NCBI GenBank assembly: GCA_030068145.1
Contig: JAPJBO010000209.1
Span: 1 to 64,000 of the forward strand
Source: Diplonema papillatum
Lineage: Eukaryota > Euglenozoa > Diplonemea > Diplonemida > Diplonemidae
Reading direction: 5' to 3'
Length of the DNA: 64,000 bases
The notes beneath the pieces are model-generated. The model did not search any database. It saw only the letters and a program-made list of their open reading frames with translations, and was not told the origin of the DNA. The stretch's first letter is position 1. Each line of letters starts with the position of its first letter. Positions 29,701 through 40,591 of the stretch are shown here, piece by piece. Position numbers and translations under genes: made by a program.

Positions 29701-31299
29701 TTCTACGAAATGGTTCTTTACCCCGTCCGCGCGTCGTACAAAGTGAACCAACGAGCGCTCCTCGCGGAGCGGAGCCGAATGTGGGCCGAGCAGAAGCGAG
29801 CAGCCACCGCGACGCTGGCTGCCGAGGTGCAGGCGGCCCACGACGCGGTGATGGCGGAGGTCCAGTTCTACAACGAGGTCAACGCCGGCGGAAAGTGGAA
29901 CCTGACGCTCAACCCGATGCCGGAGCTCGCCGGCTGGGCGCGCGAAACGCAGAACCCGTTCCTCATGCCCGAAGTCGGAAGTTACTCGCCGCCTGCTGCG
30001 GCGGCGCTCGGCGTTGCGATCGAAGGCTCGGCAGCCGTGGTGGAAAGCGGCGTTCCCGGCGAACTGCCGGTCTTCAACCGCGCTGCCGATTCGAACCGTT
30101 TCATCGACATCTTCAACCAGGGTACGGCGGCGATGAGGTGGACCGCGGTGGCCAGCGCGCCGTGGGTTGTGCTCAGCGAGACCTGCGGGGCTGCCGATGC
30201 CAGAATCACGGTCAGCATCAACTGGCGCAGGGCGCCGCGCGGCAACGCGGTGCTGGGCAATGTCACCGTAGCGGCCGCCGGCGCCGAGCTGACCGTCAGC
30301 CTGGTCGTCTACCATCCGGAAAACCTCGATCTCGCGAATCTTCCGGATGCGGTGGAGGACAACAAGGTGGTGGTCATCGAGGCAGAAGACTTCGTCGCTC
30401 GGTCGGATCGCAGCGACGGGGCCGGCTGGCGCAGGGTCGACAAGGCAACCGCTTCGCAAGACGGGATGGCGATCGTGCCGGTCACAGCACCCAGCGTGGA
30501 TCCCGCGAGTATCCCGACGGATGCCCCTTCGTTGACGTACAAGTTCTATGCATTCACCACCGGACCGGTCCAGATCTTCACTCAGTGTCTTCCTACCCAC
30601 AAAACCACTTCAGCCCACGTGGGGGTCCGCTATGCCATTTCCCTCAACGGAGACAGCCCAATCGTCGTCGACGTGAATGCGGAAGAGTACACGGCGGCCT
30701 GGAACGTGAACACCCTGCGCGCCGCTTCGGTCGGCGTTTCCGATCACAAAATCACGGCTCCGGGATCGCAGACGATCGAAGTATGGATGGTGGATGCGAG
30801 CGTGGTTCTGGACAAACTCACCGTGCAGCTTTTCCTGGGCACCTACATGTACGAGGCCGAGGAACTCACCGTGCACGACAAATCGACCGACGTCCAGGTT
30901 ACGAACTACGTCGACGCGCCGGCGAGCGCAGGGGGCGGAGTGCACATTCAGTCCACCAAAGCCTCGCAGTTTGGAACGTTCGTCCTTCCCAACGTGCAGG
31001 CGGGGGACTACGAGATCATCATTCGCGTGAAGAAATGGACCAGTCGCGGCATCATGCAGCTGGCCGTCGCTGAAACCCCCACCGGGCTCTTTACGAACAT
31101 CGGCGACGAGCAGGACCTCTACAGCACTACTGGTGGATACTCCGACCTCGAGGCGATTCCCGTGAAGTTCGTTTCCGATGGTCCGAAATACCTCCGCTTC
31201 ACGGCGACGGGCAAGAATCCATCCGCGAGCAACTACTGGATCCTGTTCGATACCATCTTCATGTCGACCGTCACCGTGGATCCACCCTCTGGGCCGTAA
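26791..31299 (+). CDS. GH115 family alpha-glucuronidase-like secreted protein, copy 1
   Basis: An intronless 1502-residue gene. GH115 enzymes remove (4-O-methyl)glucuronic acid from xylan. Residues 1-23 are a signal peptide (basic start, FKWSALALLGLLA, cut near SDA). Residues about 24-370 are Gly/Ser/Thr-rich beta repeats with GSGGLTKVGSGTLRLLGAN near 275, the autotransporter-associated beta-strand repeat common in Verrucomicrobia and Planctomycetes. A short Ser/Pro linker follows. The catalytic part runs from about 400, with YRGIFLNDEDWGLQPWA at 583, IGPKTYATIYELLLRL, NMIWPAMHEWP near 630 and ISTSHHEPMHRN. The GH115 C-terminal domain starts near VVIEAEDF (1194), and a last beta module (YEAEELTV near 1352) resembles a carbohydrate-binding domain. 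The start ATG has A at -3. Domain order and lack of introns suggest acquisition from bacteria. Confidence 0.88.
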   Translation: MHNPFKWSALALLGLLAHSSDAANVSMLGHDDVGISSFISAGNWDNGAAPSAGNDYFTGPFRLRSPATTLNYTFAGDSLTVHTSEGRLFGKSIAAPVSPGQVLTINNLILNGGYVDQSGWSWLTLMGNIEVIAESSFGASSSDTLEVMSVISGSAPLNISGPTINSGQDTGAVILSAANPYSGTMTLCANTPANSEKGLLRLNHRDALASATLNTISSTLVALSFSAGVNTGAFNIGALTGTGNMMLSDTVGMPVLLSVGGKGSSTTYSGSLVGSGGLTKVGSGTLRLLGANSNNRGDTAVEGGILSLTVPHLYDESTVSIAGGAVLQLDFAETDTVGGLVLGGNAQPDGVYSSGNSGGFITGAGSLLVKTVAAGNDSSSTPAPPVDSPYRSTRAWRAYDGGSAPRTSGFFDVPFMAVRTWNSAGALRIAGRRRTAGIYYSADDAAVVGIAAKALRDDVQRVTGLLPRVSTRAPAAAEAILIGTIGESPLIDGLIAAGKLDVSAIEGKWEAYTAVVVKHPMRGVRRALIIAGSDRRGTAFGVFGLSESMGVSPWYWWGDVAVKPKSALYIRGSHTQASPAVKYRGIFLNDEDWGLQPWAAQTFEPEVGNIGPKTYATIYELLLRLHSNMIWPAMHEWPVMTTPFYLVPGNKIMADKYGIVISTSHHEPMHRNSHEYDESLLGSYSYWSNWDTVYHFWDERVEETADCENIYTVGMRGRTDAGMLAPSGTTDAQKTEKLQNAIIPDQRKMLSEHVNSNASEMPQIFIPYKETLVQYQAGLQLPDDVTILWPDDNHGYIRQLSNASERARSGGSGLYYHLSYWGVPASYLWFCSTPPAMTRSEMLKAWDFEARNIWLVNVGDLKPAEIGTEFFLRMARNPEAFRNFDQHDYFTQWAARTFDAWHAEAIAEVLDGYFSLNIVKRPEHLTSEGESGFSLVSNGDEAQKRLDKFASLAALADTIYRRLSAEQKPSFYEMVLYPVRASYKVNQRALLAERSRMWAEQKRAATATLAAEVQAAHDAVMAEVQFYNEVNAGGKWNLTLNPMPELAGWARETQNPFLMPEVGSYSPPAAAALGVAIEGSAAVVESGVPGELPVFNRAADSNRFIDIFNQGTAAMRWTAVASAPWVVLSETCGAADARITVSINWRRAPRGNAVLGNVTVAAAGAELTVSLVVYHPENLDLANLPDAVEDNKVVVIEAEDFVARSDRSDGAGWRRVDKATASQDGMAIVPVTAPSVDPASIPTDAPSLTYKFYAFTTGPVQIFTQCLPTHKTTSAHVGVRYAISLNGDSPIVVDVNAEEYTAAWNVNTLRAASVGVSDHKITAPGSQTIEVWMVDASVVLDKLTVQLFLGTYMYEAEELTVHDKSTDVQVTNYVDAPASAGGGVHIQSTKASQFGTFVLPNVQAGDYEIIIRVKKWTSRGIMQLAVAETPTGLFTNIGDEQDLYSTTGGYSDLEAIPVKFVSDGPKYLRFTATGKNPSASNYWILFDTIFMSTVTVDPPSGP

Positions 31300-33584
31300 G
31301 TGAAACGAGGCCTACCAAAATCATGGTTCTGAATTCGAATCCGCTGTAATACGCTGGAAGTTTTCATTTCAAGTGGCCATGTGTTTTGATGTTTCTATAT
31401 TACTCAAAGACAAAGCGTTTTTCAATCACATTCAATCTCCGGACGGTAGAGACCCTGCCTAGACGCAACGCAACTACCCCCGGGTGGACTAGTCTGACAC
31501 AAGCTGTGTAGACACAAGGGAAAAGAAAAAAAAGGGAAGCTTACAGATATACGCGCAAAAAAGATGCAACATCTGTGGCGTGCATACTTAAGAAAACAAG
31601 TCTTGTCTTGCGAATTACGCATACATTGACAGAAACACATGGATCTATTCTGCAAAAAAAAAAAACTAATACCGTGCGCATATATTTGTGTAGGTACCCA
31701 AACACAAATGCGATTTTCAATCCCATGCAATTTCCGGACGGTAGAGACCCTGCCAAGACGCAACCAACTACCCCCGCAAGCTGTAAACTGGGGGGGGGGG
31801 AGAAAAAACGGAAGTAAACAGGAGCAATTCCCTTACAGCCAGTAAAACTATTTTTCGTGCCTGGAGGGTTGATAAATTCGAATTTCTCGAATTTAGCTCT
31901 CTAGCGACCTATCCCGTTTTCCCGGGAACCCTATTTCTGTCGAGGGCGTCTATCGCACAGGAGGACGAGATTCTGCGTGTCGTAATATGCCTACGCAGCC
32001 CAAAGAAGCGAGACGAACAGGAACTGGAGAAACTGAACACACCGGTAACATCATCTACGCCGGCTCTTCTTCTTGGGCCTAGGACGAACCTGATCCTCCG
32101 TCCGCTAATCAGATCCTGCATGAACTGCTTCCATAGCAAAACCATGCGTACCTTGCCGTCGTGAACACCCGTTTCTTTGGCTGCCGGCTGTTACCAACAT
32201 TCCCACCAACAATGCGCTGTACTCCTTGTACGGCGTGTGTGGCGAGGTCGCGTGGCTGTCAGAATGCTCCTGCTGGATTCGCTGGAACTGCATCTGAATT
32301 CTTGAATCACAAAACACTGCATTGATCTCCGGCTCGCTCGTCGTATTTCAACGAGCCTGGGCAAAACCATGCGGCAAAAAAGCAGCTGGCTTTGTCGGGA
32401 CCTGGTTGAAGCATATGCCGATGCAGTCGTGGTCACCTGTGGGAAACGTAGCACTCTGCCGGACCTGATCAGAGTGAACCCAACTATTGCATGGCACAAC
32501 ACGAGCGATGGAGCTAAAATCATGTGATGTTTCAGGCGGTTCTTGAAGCTGGAAACAGTTGAGGTGTACTTCATCTCTTTCGTTATTCCTCCCGTACAAC
32601 CTTCTTTCTTTAGCCATACTTATACATACGTACTTCAACCTTCTTTTACCATTTCTCCCTTCCTCTTCCTCCCCAACAGACCAACGGCGGCTTTCTTGCA
32701 CAAAGTACTGCAGTATTGCTGCCTCCCTGGTCTTCTCTCCTTCTTTCGTTCGTTCCTTCACGAAATCCCTTTGCTTCTTCCCCCCCCTCTCTTTCGTGCG
32801 TACTTTTTTTGCGGGGTTGGTGGAAACGAGCGAGGGCTACATTTTCTACACGTGTACCGGATGTTTTCGCCGCAGTGGCAAGTTTCGACGGTGGTAATGC
32901 ACGGACGCGGGCTTCGTGATAAGTCGCTATCAATTCACCAAAAAAGAGCGTGGCGAGGTGGCTTCTGGCCAGGCTCCGCGCTTTTGCGCGACACAAGAGC
33001 CTGTGGAATTTCGGCTGTGTAGAAACAGCTCAGCCGCTGCGATGTACACGGCGCAAAGCGTCCAGCCGTTCTCCGGATACCGCACAGTTTCAGCAATTAT
33101 GCGAATCGCAAGTACCAGTGTTTTGTTGCGACAAACCCTGGACCATATTTGGCCGCGGAGTCAGCCACCAGTTTCATACAGCGTATGAAAATGTAGCCCT
33201 GCCCCGTATTGCGTAGTTTGTGTGCAGTGCAGTTCGTGCGCACTTCGTTTTTTTGCTGTTTTGTTTGGAAGGTACCTCTTAAAGTACCTATTTCCTATTC
33301 ACACCTGCTTTGTAGGAAATACTTGAGGAGGCTGAAAGTTGCGCAACCGTAGCTCACACGAAACCCAGGTAAGTCTGGGGTTTAGTGGCGAGCTAAAGCG
33401 TTCGACGAAATAGACGCACTCTGTACTTGTAGTGGTTCCGAGCCTCCTTCGAAATATGCACAAAGCAAGCCCCTCGAGTATTCCGAGTCGGTTCCGTGTT
33501 TGGGAGAAGATTAGCCTAATGATCATATTCAGCCCCGGAACGTGAAAGCAAGCATCGCACCTATTCTTTTTCTTGCCCTGCTAT
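31300..33584. other. Non-coding 3' flank of the GH115 gene, unit 1
   Basis: No gene recognised. Two TTTTCAATC blocks, each followed by CGGACGGTAGAGACCCTGCC (about 31413 and 31711), form a short direct repeat. A (G)n run lies near 31790. R1 repeat copy 3 is at 33301. The same sequence follows copy 3 of the gene (45876-48132) with small indels, such as a missing ACTTATACATACGT-type stretch near 47195. Confidence 0.6.
33301..33415 (+). repeat. Dispersed repeat R1, copy 3
   Basis: ACCTGCTTTGTAGGAAATAC, then CACGAAACCCAGGTAAGTCT and AGTGGCGAGCTAAAGCGTTC. It is the closest match to copy 1. Confidence 0.65.
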
Positions 33585-33849
33585 TTCCAAACCCTTCCTT
33601 TGAACACTGGCATTCCATGGACACGACCGTACACCATGCATTGTGCACTGAACAAGAGGGGCCGGGCAAATGGTCACAAATGCGAATTACATACAATGCG
33701 TTCCGCGACAAGGATAACGCAACCAAAAGCAAGGATCCTCACGCGCACTTTCACACTAAGAAACTTCGAAGCCACCGGAAGCTGCACTTCAACCTGCCCA
33801 TAACACGTGAAAGCACATCCGCGAACTTTGCATCTTACAGCTGACACGT

Positions 33850-34340
33850 CAGGTTTTGGCAGCCGCTGCTCAACAACAGTGCTTGACGGTCTTTGTAGCA
33901 CCTGCACTTTCAGAGCACCCAATGCTTAACACCGCCAGCCTGATATGCATCTCCCAAGAGCGGGTGGAAGCGACCCCGGCAGGAGTCCTCGAAAACCGCA
34001 GCCCCGACAAGAAAGACACCCAAACCGAAGCAATCGAGAAAACCCGCGCATCCGAAGCAAACCGACACGACACGGGACCAAGTGATGACCAGCTTAACTT
34101 TATCCTCATCATCGTCGACTTTTCCCGACGGATGATGTCCTGCAGGAACACTAGGCCGTGAACACGTGCACGACCTGCCTTCGTGGCACCTGCACTTAAC
34201 AGCACTCACTGCTTAGCAACCTGACCTGCGAGAAAGTGCATGCTATTCCATGTGGTTCATGTACTCAAAAGAATTCAATCCTTAACAAAATCTGACGTGG
34301 ACGGCTTTAGATGTACATCTAAATGACACCACAACCACAT
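33850..34340 (+). mobile_element. Internally deleted LINE derivative in unit 1
   Basis: It starts with GGCAGCCGCTGCTCAAC, a variant of the LINE 5' block GGCAGCCGCTGCTTAACGG. It ends with the LINE 3' UTR blocks CCATGTGGTTCATGTACTCA and TCTGACGTGGACGGC (34246-34310). About 480 bp lie between, including a stretch similar to the LINE C-terminal end. It resembles the mini-element at 2771 but keeps more internal sequence. Confidence 0.5.
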
Positions 34341-35407
34341 TCTGTTGTCGACAACAATCAAGTAAAAAGAATAATATCAAACCTACGCATCTCTTCCTGC
34401 CGTTTTCTTTTTTAATTCTTTTTATTCTGGAGCTGGTTGTGTCTTCGGTGTTTGACACCAACAACCAGCTTTCCTGTTTCCCCGCATTCCTCACGCTTGT
34501 TTTGCTTATCTGTTGTGCGGAAAAAGTAAGGAACGCAGAAGTAGGGATACCCTCGACGAGGCACACGATGCTGCGTCTTCGGTCTGGCCCATGGGAACAA
34601 CTTTGTGCCTTGGGTCGAAGCACACAGCAACGAGCAAGACACCACCGGTGTGTCAGGTAGAACAGGGATGGTGCAAAGTCTGCGGTGCGAAATCCTGGAG
34701 AAAGGGTTGCTTCGTGTCCCAGCCCGTGTCGCGTGTGCTCGAAGTGAAGAAGAGACTGGAACAAGAAGACTTCATCTGTTTGATGTGCCTCCGGGAATTT
34801 GGTGCCACTTACCCCTCCGGGCGAAGTGCATATGGCTACGACTGCAGCGGCAACAACTACGACTGCAAGGTGCAAGGTTCCAAACAACGACGGCAAAGAA
34901 TCCTCAGAGAGGCGCCTTCAAGCTGCCCGAATTGGAGGCTCATGGCGAATGCTCTTTTCTAGCTATGCACCTCCGAGAAGTCACAGATGTGCTTCGGATG
35001 CTAAGCGTATTTCAGCGGAGCAGAACCCACGTGCCTCTCGACTACAGGGTTGCAAGTTCGGGCAAAGTGCTACTGACCACGACTGCGGCGGCAACAGTTC
35101 CACACGCATTCTTCAACGCGTCCGGCGTTGCAACAGCTCGTGACATGGCCAATGAGCAGGCAATCAATGCAGGACACAACTCGAGAACTTGTGTTCCAAC
35201 CCAACACTGCCACCAGAAGAAAACCCCGTCTGCTCTTCGCCAAGGCCAGCCTCAAACACAGCCGAGCAGATAGTGTGATCGGAGATGGCGGCTATGCACA
35301 GAAACTTTCGGCTGCTGGAAGTGGCGAATCGCCGCATCCAACCACTGGGGCAGCCCCGACACCGAAGGCGACGGCCCGAGGTGTTCTTCCCCTCAGAGAA
35401 ACCACTG
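34341..35407 (+). other. Unassigned relic sequence in unit 1 with weak zinc-finger-like frame
   Basis: A 149-codon plus frame (34513-34962) includes WCKVCGAKSW and ICLMCLREFG, a CxxC-CxxC arrangement. The unit 3 version (48890-49440) has frameshifts and deletions across it, so coding today is doubtful. It may be a LINE ORF1 finger remnant. Confidence 0.35.
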
Positions 35408-35530
35408 CGGGCCTGTGCTTGTATTTCGATGGCGGCTCAAGGGAACACGTACCGCGACTAGTAACTTCGATGCGGACGCGTTAAGTAACGCGGCCATGGA
35501 CACAGGGCAGGCAGAGACGGGTGCGCAAGT
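35408..35530 (+). pseudogene. RNase H remnant with internal deletion, unit 1
   Basis: LCLYFDGGSRE (first RNase H strand with catalytic Asp) is joined almost directly to HVPR, and then in the next frame to NFDADALSNAAMDTGQ, the last RNase H block. The middle of the domain, with its Glu and second Asp, is missing. The same remnant is in unit 2. Confidence 0.6.
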
Positions 35531-36305
35531 AGGTCGGATGCGGGTGCAGTGTGAGGAGTTCAAGAGCAGTGTACTGGCGAAAGGCCAGTTTTTCGGAGCG
35601 GTCACCTAGCGGTCACCTAGCACGGATCTGTGGCGTAGCATGGCATTATGGGCATGTCTCCAATGTCACCAGCGTGACAGCGCTAGGCGGAAATAATGCT
35701 AGGCCTTCGTGACTGCCAGCCGAACTCGCTTCGCAAAACGAAGCAGTGTTGTGGGCAATGAGCCAGCCTGATACAGCTGCACGAAACCGTTTGTGAAAGC
35801 ACACGCGGCATGGGCAGCGAGCAGGCACCCGGATCTCTTTTGCAGTGCAACAAGAGAGAAGGAAGCAGAGTGGAAGGGAAGGGAGCAGGAGAGGGGCGCG
35901 AGCAGCCAGCGATCCCTACCAACAGCCAGGCGAGCGAGAAATGCACCGGCAAGATGCACGAAGCATGGTGCACACCGCTGCTTGCGTGTGTGTCGAAAGG
36001 AGGCGGTCGCCCCCCATATACATGCTGCAACCAGCAGCACATGGAACACGAAGCAGGGAGCCTTAACCAAACGAGGCTGCCGTTTAGATCAGCGCATTGC
36101 CACCACGAGCAGCTGGCAGGACCACCAGCTGTGCCGTGAAGATGCTGACAACTTGGGCTATACTCCGCTTCAGGAAATACCCGTGTTTGAATTCCAACAC
36201 ACAAACACCGAGACGACATGTACAATTCGCAACTGGTGGTAGTTGCACTGCATCATGAAGAACGGTGACTAATTCCAAAATACAACACACCAAAGGTAAT
36301 TAACA

Positions 36306-38864
36306 ATGCATAATCCTTTCAAATGGTCGGCTCTGGCTCTTCTTGGGCTGCTTGCGCACTCATCGGATGCGGCGAATGTTTCGATGTTGGGCCATGACGA
36401 CGTAGGCATCTCGAGTTTCATTTCCGCAGGTAACTGGGACAACGGTGCCGCCCCTAGCGCGGGCAACGACTATTTTACGGGCCCGTTCCGGCTGCGAAGT
36501 CCGGCAACCACCCTGAATTACACTTTTGCCGGAGACTCTCTGACCGTCCACACGAGCGAGGGGCGGCTCTTTGGCAAGAGCATCGCGGCCCCAGTATCAC
36601 CGGGGCAGGTGCTGACGATCAACAATCTGATTCTGAACGGCGGTTATGTGGATCAGAGCGGCTGGAGTTGGTTGACGCTGATGGGGAACATTGAGGTGAT
36701 TGCGGAGTCGTCGTTCGGCGCGTCGAGCTCCGACACGCTCGAAGTCATGTCTGTAATCAGCGGTTCAGCACCCCTGAACATATCCGGTCCAACGATCAAC
36801 AGTGGCCAGGACACAGGCGCCGTGATTCTAAGCGCAGCGAACCCCTACAGCGGGACGATGACATTGTGTGCGAACACGCCCGCCAACTCGGAAAAGGGGC
36901 TGCTGCGGCTGAACCATCGGGATGCGCTCGCTAGTGCGACGCTGAACACGATCAGTTCGACTCTTGTCGCGCTGTCGTTCAGCGCAGGCGTCAATACCGG
37001 CGCGTTCAACATCGGCGCGTTGACGGGGACCGGGAACATGATGCTTTCGGATACGGTGGGCATGCCGGTGTTGCTGTCCGTGGGCGGCAAGGGCAGCAGC
37101 ACCACGTATTCCGGCTCTCTGGTGGGATCAGGAGGTCTGACGAAGGTTGGCTCGGGCACGTTGAGGCTGTTGGGTGCGAACTCGAACAACCGCGGGGACA
37201 CGGCGGTTGAGGGCGGGATCCTCTCGTTGACAGTGCCGCATCTGTACGACGAATCGACGGTCTCGATCGCCGGCGGCGCTGTGCTGCAGCTGGACTTTGC
37301 CGAAACGGACACGGTTGGTGGGCTGGTGCTTGGCGGGAATGCGCAGCCGGATGGAGTGTACAGCTCGGGGAATTCGGGCGGGTTCATCACCGGTGCGGGG
37401 TCGTTGCTGGTGAAAACGGTGGCCGCCGGAAACGATTCTTCTTCAACACCAGCACCCCCTGTCGACTCGCCGTACCGTTCGACGCGTGCGTGGCGGGCGT
37501 ATGACGGCGGCTCGGCTCCGCGAACTTCGGGCTTCTTCGATGTCCCGTTCATGGCGGTGAGGACGTGGAATTCGGCGGGGGCGCTGCGGATCGCCGGGCG
37601 TCGGCGGACGGCGGGGATTTACTACAGCGCCGACGATGCGGCGGTGGTCGGGATTGCGGCGAAAGCCCTGCGCGATGACGTGCAGCGCGTGACGGGCTTG
37701 CTGCCGAGGGTTTCGACGCGAGCACCGGCGGCTGCGGAAGCCATCCTGATCGGGACCATCGGAGAGAGCCCGTTGATTGACGGGCTGATCGCGGCAGGCA
37801 AGCTGGACGTGTCTGCGATCGAAGGTAAATGGGAGGCGTACACGGCTGTCGTGGTGAAGCATCCGATGAGGGGCGTGCGCAGAGCGCTGATCATCGCCGG
37901 CAGCGACCGCCGAGGCACGGCGTTCGGGGTGTTCGGTCTCTCGGAGTCGATGGGTGTCTCTCCGTGGTACTGGTGGGGCGATGTCGCCGTGAAGCCGAAG
38001 TCCGCCCTGTACATCCGAGGGAGCCACACCCAGGCATCGCCTGCCGTGAAGTACCGAGGCATTTTCCTGAACGACGAGGACTGGGGCCTGCAGCCGTGGG
38101 CGGCGCAGACGTTCGAGCCGGAAGTGGGCAACATCGGGCCGAAGACGTACGCCACGATCTACGAACTGCTGCTTCGCCTGCACTCGAACATGATTTGGCC
38201 GGCGATGCACGAGTGGCCGGTGATGACGACTCCGTTTTACCTGGTCCCAGGCAACAAGATCATGGCGGACAAGTACGGGATCGTGATCAGCACCTCGCAC
38301 CACGAGCCGATGCACCGCAACAGCCACGAATACGACGAGAGCCTCCTCGGCTCGTACAGCTACTGGAGCAACTGGGACACTGTCTACCACTTCTGGGATG
38401 AACGGGTTGAAGAGACGGCTGACTGCGAAAACATCTACACCGTGGGGATGCGGGGCCGAACGGATGCCGGCATGCTCGCCCCCTCTGGGACGACGGATGC
38501 ACAGAAGACGGAGAAGCTGCAGAACGCGATCATCCCGGACCAACGGAAGATGCTGAGCGAGCATGTGAACAGCAATGCCTCGGAGATGCCGCAGATTTTC
38601 ATTCCGTACAAAGAGACCCTTGTCCAGTACCAGGCCGGCCTTCAGCTTCCAAACCCTTCCTTTGAACACTGGCATTCCATGGACACGACCGTACACCGGC
38701 ATTGTGCACTGAACAAGAGGGGCCGGGCAAATGGTCACAAATGCGAATTACATACAATGCGTTCCGCGACAAGGATAACGCAACCAAAAGCAAGGATCCT
38801 CACGCGCACTTTCACACTAAGAAACTTCGAAGCCACCGGAAGCTGCACTTCAACCTGCCCATAA
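36306..38864 (+). pseudogene. GH115 copy 2, truncated chimeric gene
   Basis: The first about 782 codons equal copy 1: signal peptide, beta-repeat region and much of the GH115 region up to YQAGLQLP. After the deletion junction near 38650 the frame runs on for about 70 codons through former non-coding sequence (beginning NPSFEHWHSMDTTVH) to a stop. The rest of the catalytic region, the GH115 C-terminal domain and the last beta module are lost. The product would still be secreted if expressed, but hydrolase activity is unlikely. Confidence 0.85.
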
Positions 38865-38910
38865 CACGTGAAAGCACATCCGCGAACTTTGCATCTTACA
38901 GCTGACACGT

Positions 38911-39401
38911 CAGGTTTTGGCAGCCGCTGCTCAACAACAGTGCTTGACGGTCTTTGTAGCACCTGCACTTTCAGAGCACCCAATGCTTAACACCGCCAGC
39001 CTGATATGCATCTCCCAAGAGCGGGTGGAAGCGACCCCGGCAGGAGTCCTCGAAAACCGCAGCCCCGACAAGAAAGACACCCAAACCGAAGCAATCGAGA
39101 AAACCCGCGCATCCGAAGCAAACCGACACGACACGGGACCAAGTGATGACCAGCTTAACTTTATCCTCATCATCGTCGACTTTTCCCGACGGATGATGTC
39201 CTGCAGGAACACTGGGCCGTGAACACGTGCACGACCTGCCTTCGTGGCACCTGCACTTAACAGCACTCACTGCTTAGCAACCTGACCTGCGAGAAAGTGC
39301 ATGCTATTCCATGTGGTTCATGTACTCAAAAGAATTCAATCCTTAACAAAATCTGACGTGGACGGCTTTAGATGTACATCTAAATGACACCACAACCACA
39401 T
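38911..39401 (+). mobile_element. Internally deleted LINE derivative in unit 2
   Basis: The copy of 33850-34340, differing at very few bases (for example CACTGGGCCGTG near 39210 for CACTAGGCCGTG). Confidence 0.5.
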
Positions 39402-40468
39402 TCTGTTGTCGACAACAATCAAGTAAAAAGAATAATATCAAACCTACGCATCTCTTCCTGCTGTTTTCTTTTTTAATTCTTTTTATTCTGGAGCTGGTTG
39501 TGTCTTCGGTGTTTGACACCAACAACCAGCTTTCCTGTTTCCCCGCATTCCTCACGCTTGTTTTGCTTATCTGTTGTGCGGAAAAAGTAAGGAACGCAGA
39601 AGTAGGGATACCCTCGACGAGGCACACGATGCTGCGTCTTCGGTCTGGCCCATGGGAACAACTTTGTGCCTTGGGTCGAAGCACACAGCAACGAGCAAGA
39701 CACCACCGGTGTGTCAGGTAGAACAGGGATGGTGCAAAGTCTGCGGTGCGAAATCCTGGAGAAAGGGTTGCTTCGTGTCCCAGCCCGTGTCGCGTGTGCT
39801 CGAAGTGAAGAAGAGACTGGAACAAGAAGACTTCATCTGTTTGATGTGCCTCCGGGAATTTGGTGCCACTTACCCCTCCGGGCGAAGTGCATATGGCTAC
39901 GACTGCAGCGGCAACAACTACGACTGCAAGGTGCAAGGTTCCAAACAACGACGGCAAAGAATCCTCAGAGAGGCGCCTTCAAGCTGCCCGAATTGGAGGC
40001 TCATGGCGAATGCTCTTTTCTAGCTATGCACCTCCGAGAAGTCACAGATGTGCTTCGGATGCTAAGCGTATTTCAGCGGAGCAGAACCCACGTGCCTCTC
40101 GACTACAGGGTTGCAAGTTCGGGCAAAGTGCTACTGACCACGACTGCGGCGGCAACAGTTCCACACGCATTCTTCAACGCGTCCGGCGTTGCAACAGCTC
40201 GTGACATGGCCAATGAGCAGGCAATCAATGCAGGACACAACTCGAGAACTTGTGTTCCAACCCAACACTGCCACCAGAAGAAAACCCCGTCTGCTCTTCG
40301 CCAAGGCCAGCCTCAAACACAGCCGAGCAGATAGTGTGATCGGAGATGGCGGCTATGCACAGAAACTTTCGGCTGCTGGAAGTGGCGAATCGCCGCATCC
40401 AACCACTGGGGCAGCCCCGACACCGAAGGCGACGGCCCGAGGTGTTCTTCCCCTCAGAGAAACCACTG

Positions 40469-40591
40469 CGGGCCTGTGCTTGTATTTCGATGGCGGCTCA
40501 AGGGAACACGTACCGCGACTAGTAACTTCGATGCGGACGCGTTAAGTAACGCGGCCATGGACACAGGGCAGGCAGAGACGGGTGCGCAAGT
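40469..40591 (+). pseudogene. RNase H remnant, unit 2
   Basis: The copy of 35408-35530, with the same internal deletion and frameshift, so the damage predates the amplification. Confidence 0.6.

Larger units (their letters stand above)
26123..35637 (+). repeat. Tandem amplification unit 1 (about 9.5 kb)
   Basis: Unit 1 holds about 670 bp of 5' flank, the GH115 gene, about 2.3 kb of non-coding 3' flank and about 2 kb of LINE relics. The unit restarts at 35638 with GCATGGCATTATGGGCATGT, as at 26123. Sequence left of 26123 (CCCCGCACCT) differs from that left of 35638 (TCTGTGGCGTA), which fixes the unit edge. Confidence 0.9.

Noticed and set aside
27928..30600. Large 890-codon frame antisense to GH115 copy 1 (also antisense to copy 3)
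   Set aside because: It has an Arg/His/Val-rich shadow composition caused by G/C-rich third positions of the real gene; no motif and fully overlapped by a clear GH115.
29781..31073. 430-codon plus-strand frame overlapping GH115
   Set aside because: A shadow frame of the same gene, Arg/Gly-rich, with no domain.
34282..34896. 204-codon minus-strand frame with a hydrophobic start
   Set aside because: Not kept open in the diverged unit 3 version, which has several indels; no motif.
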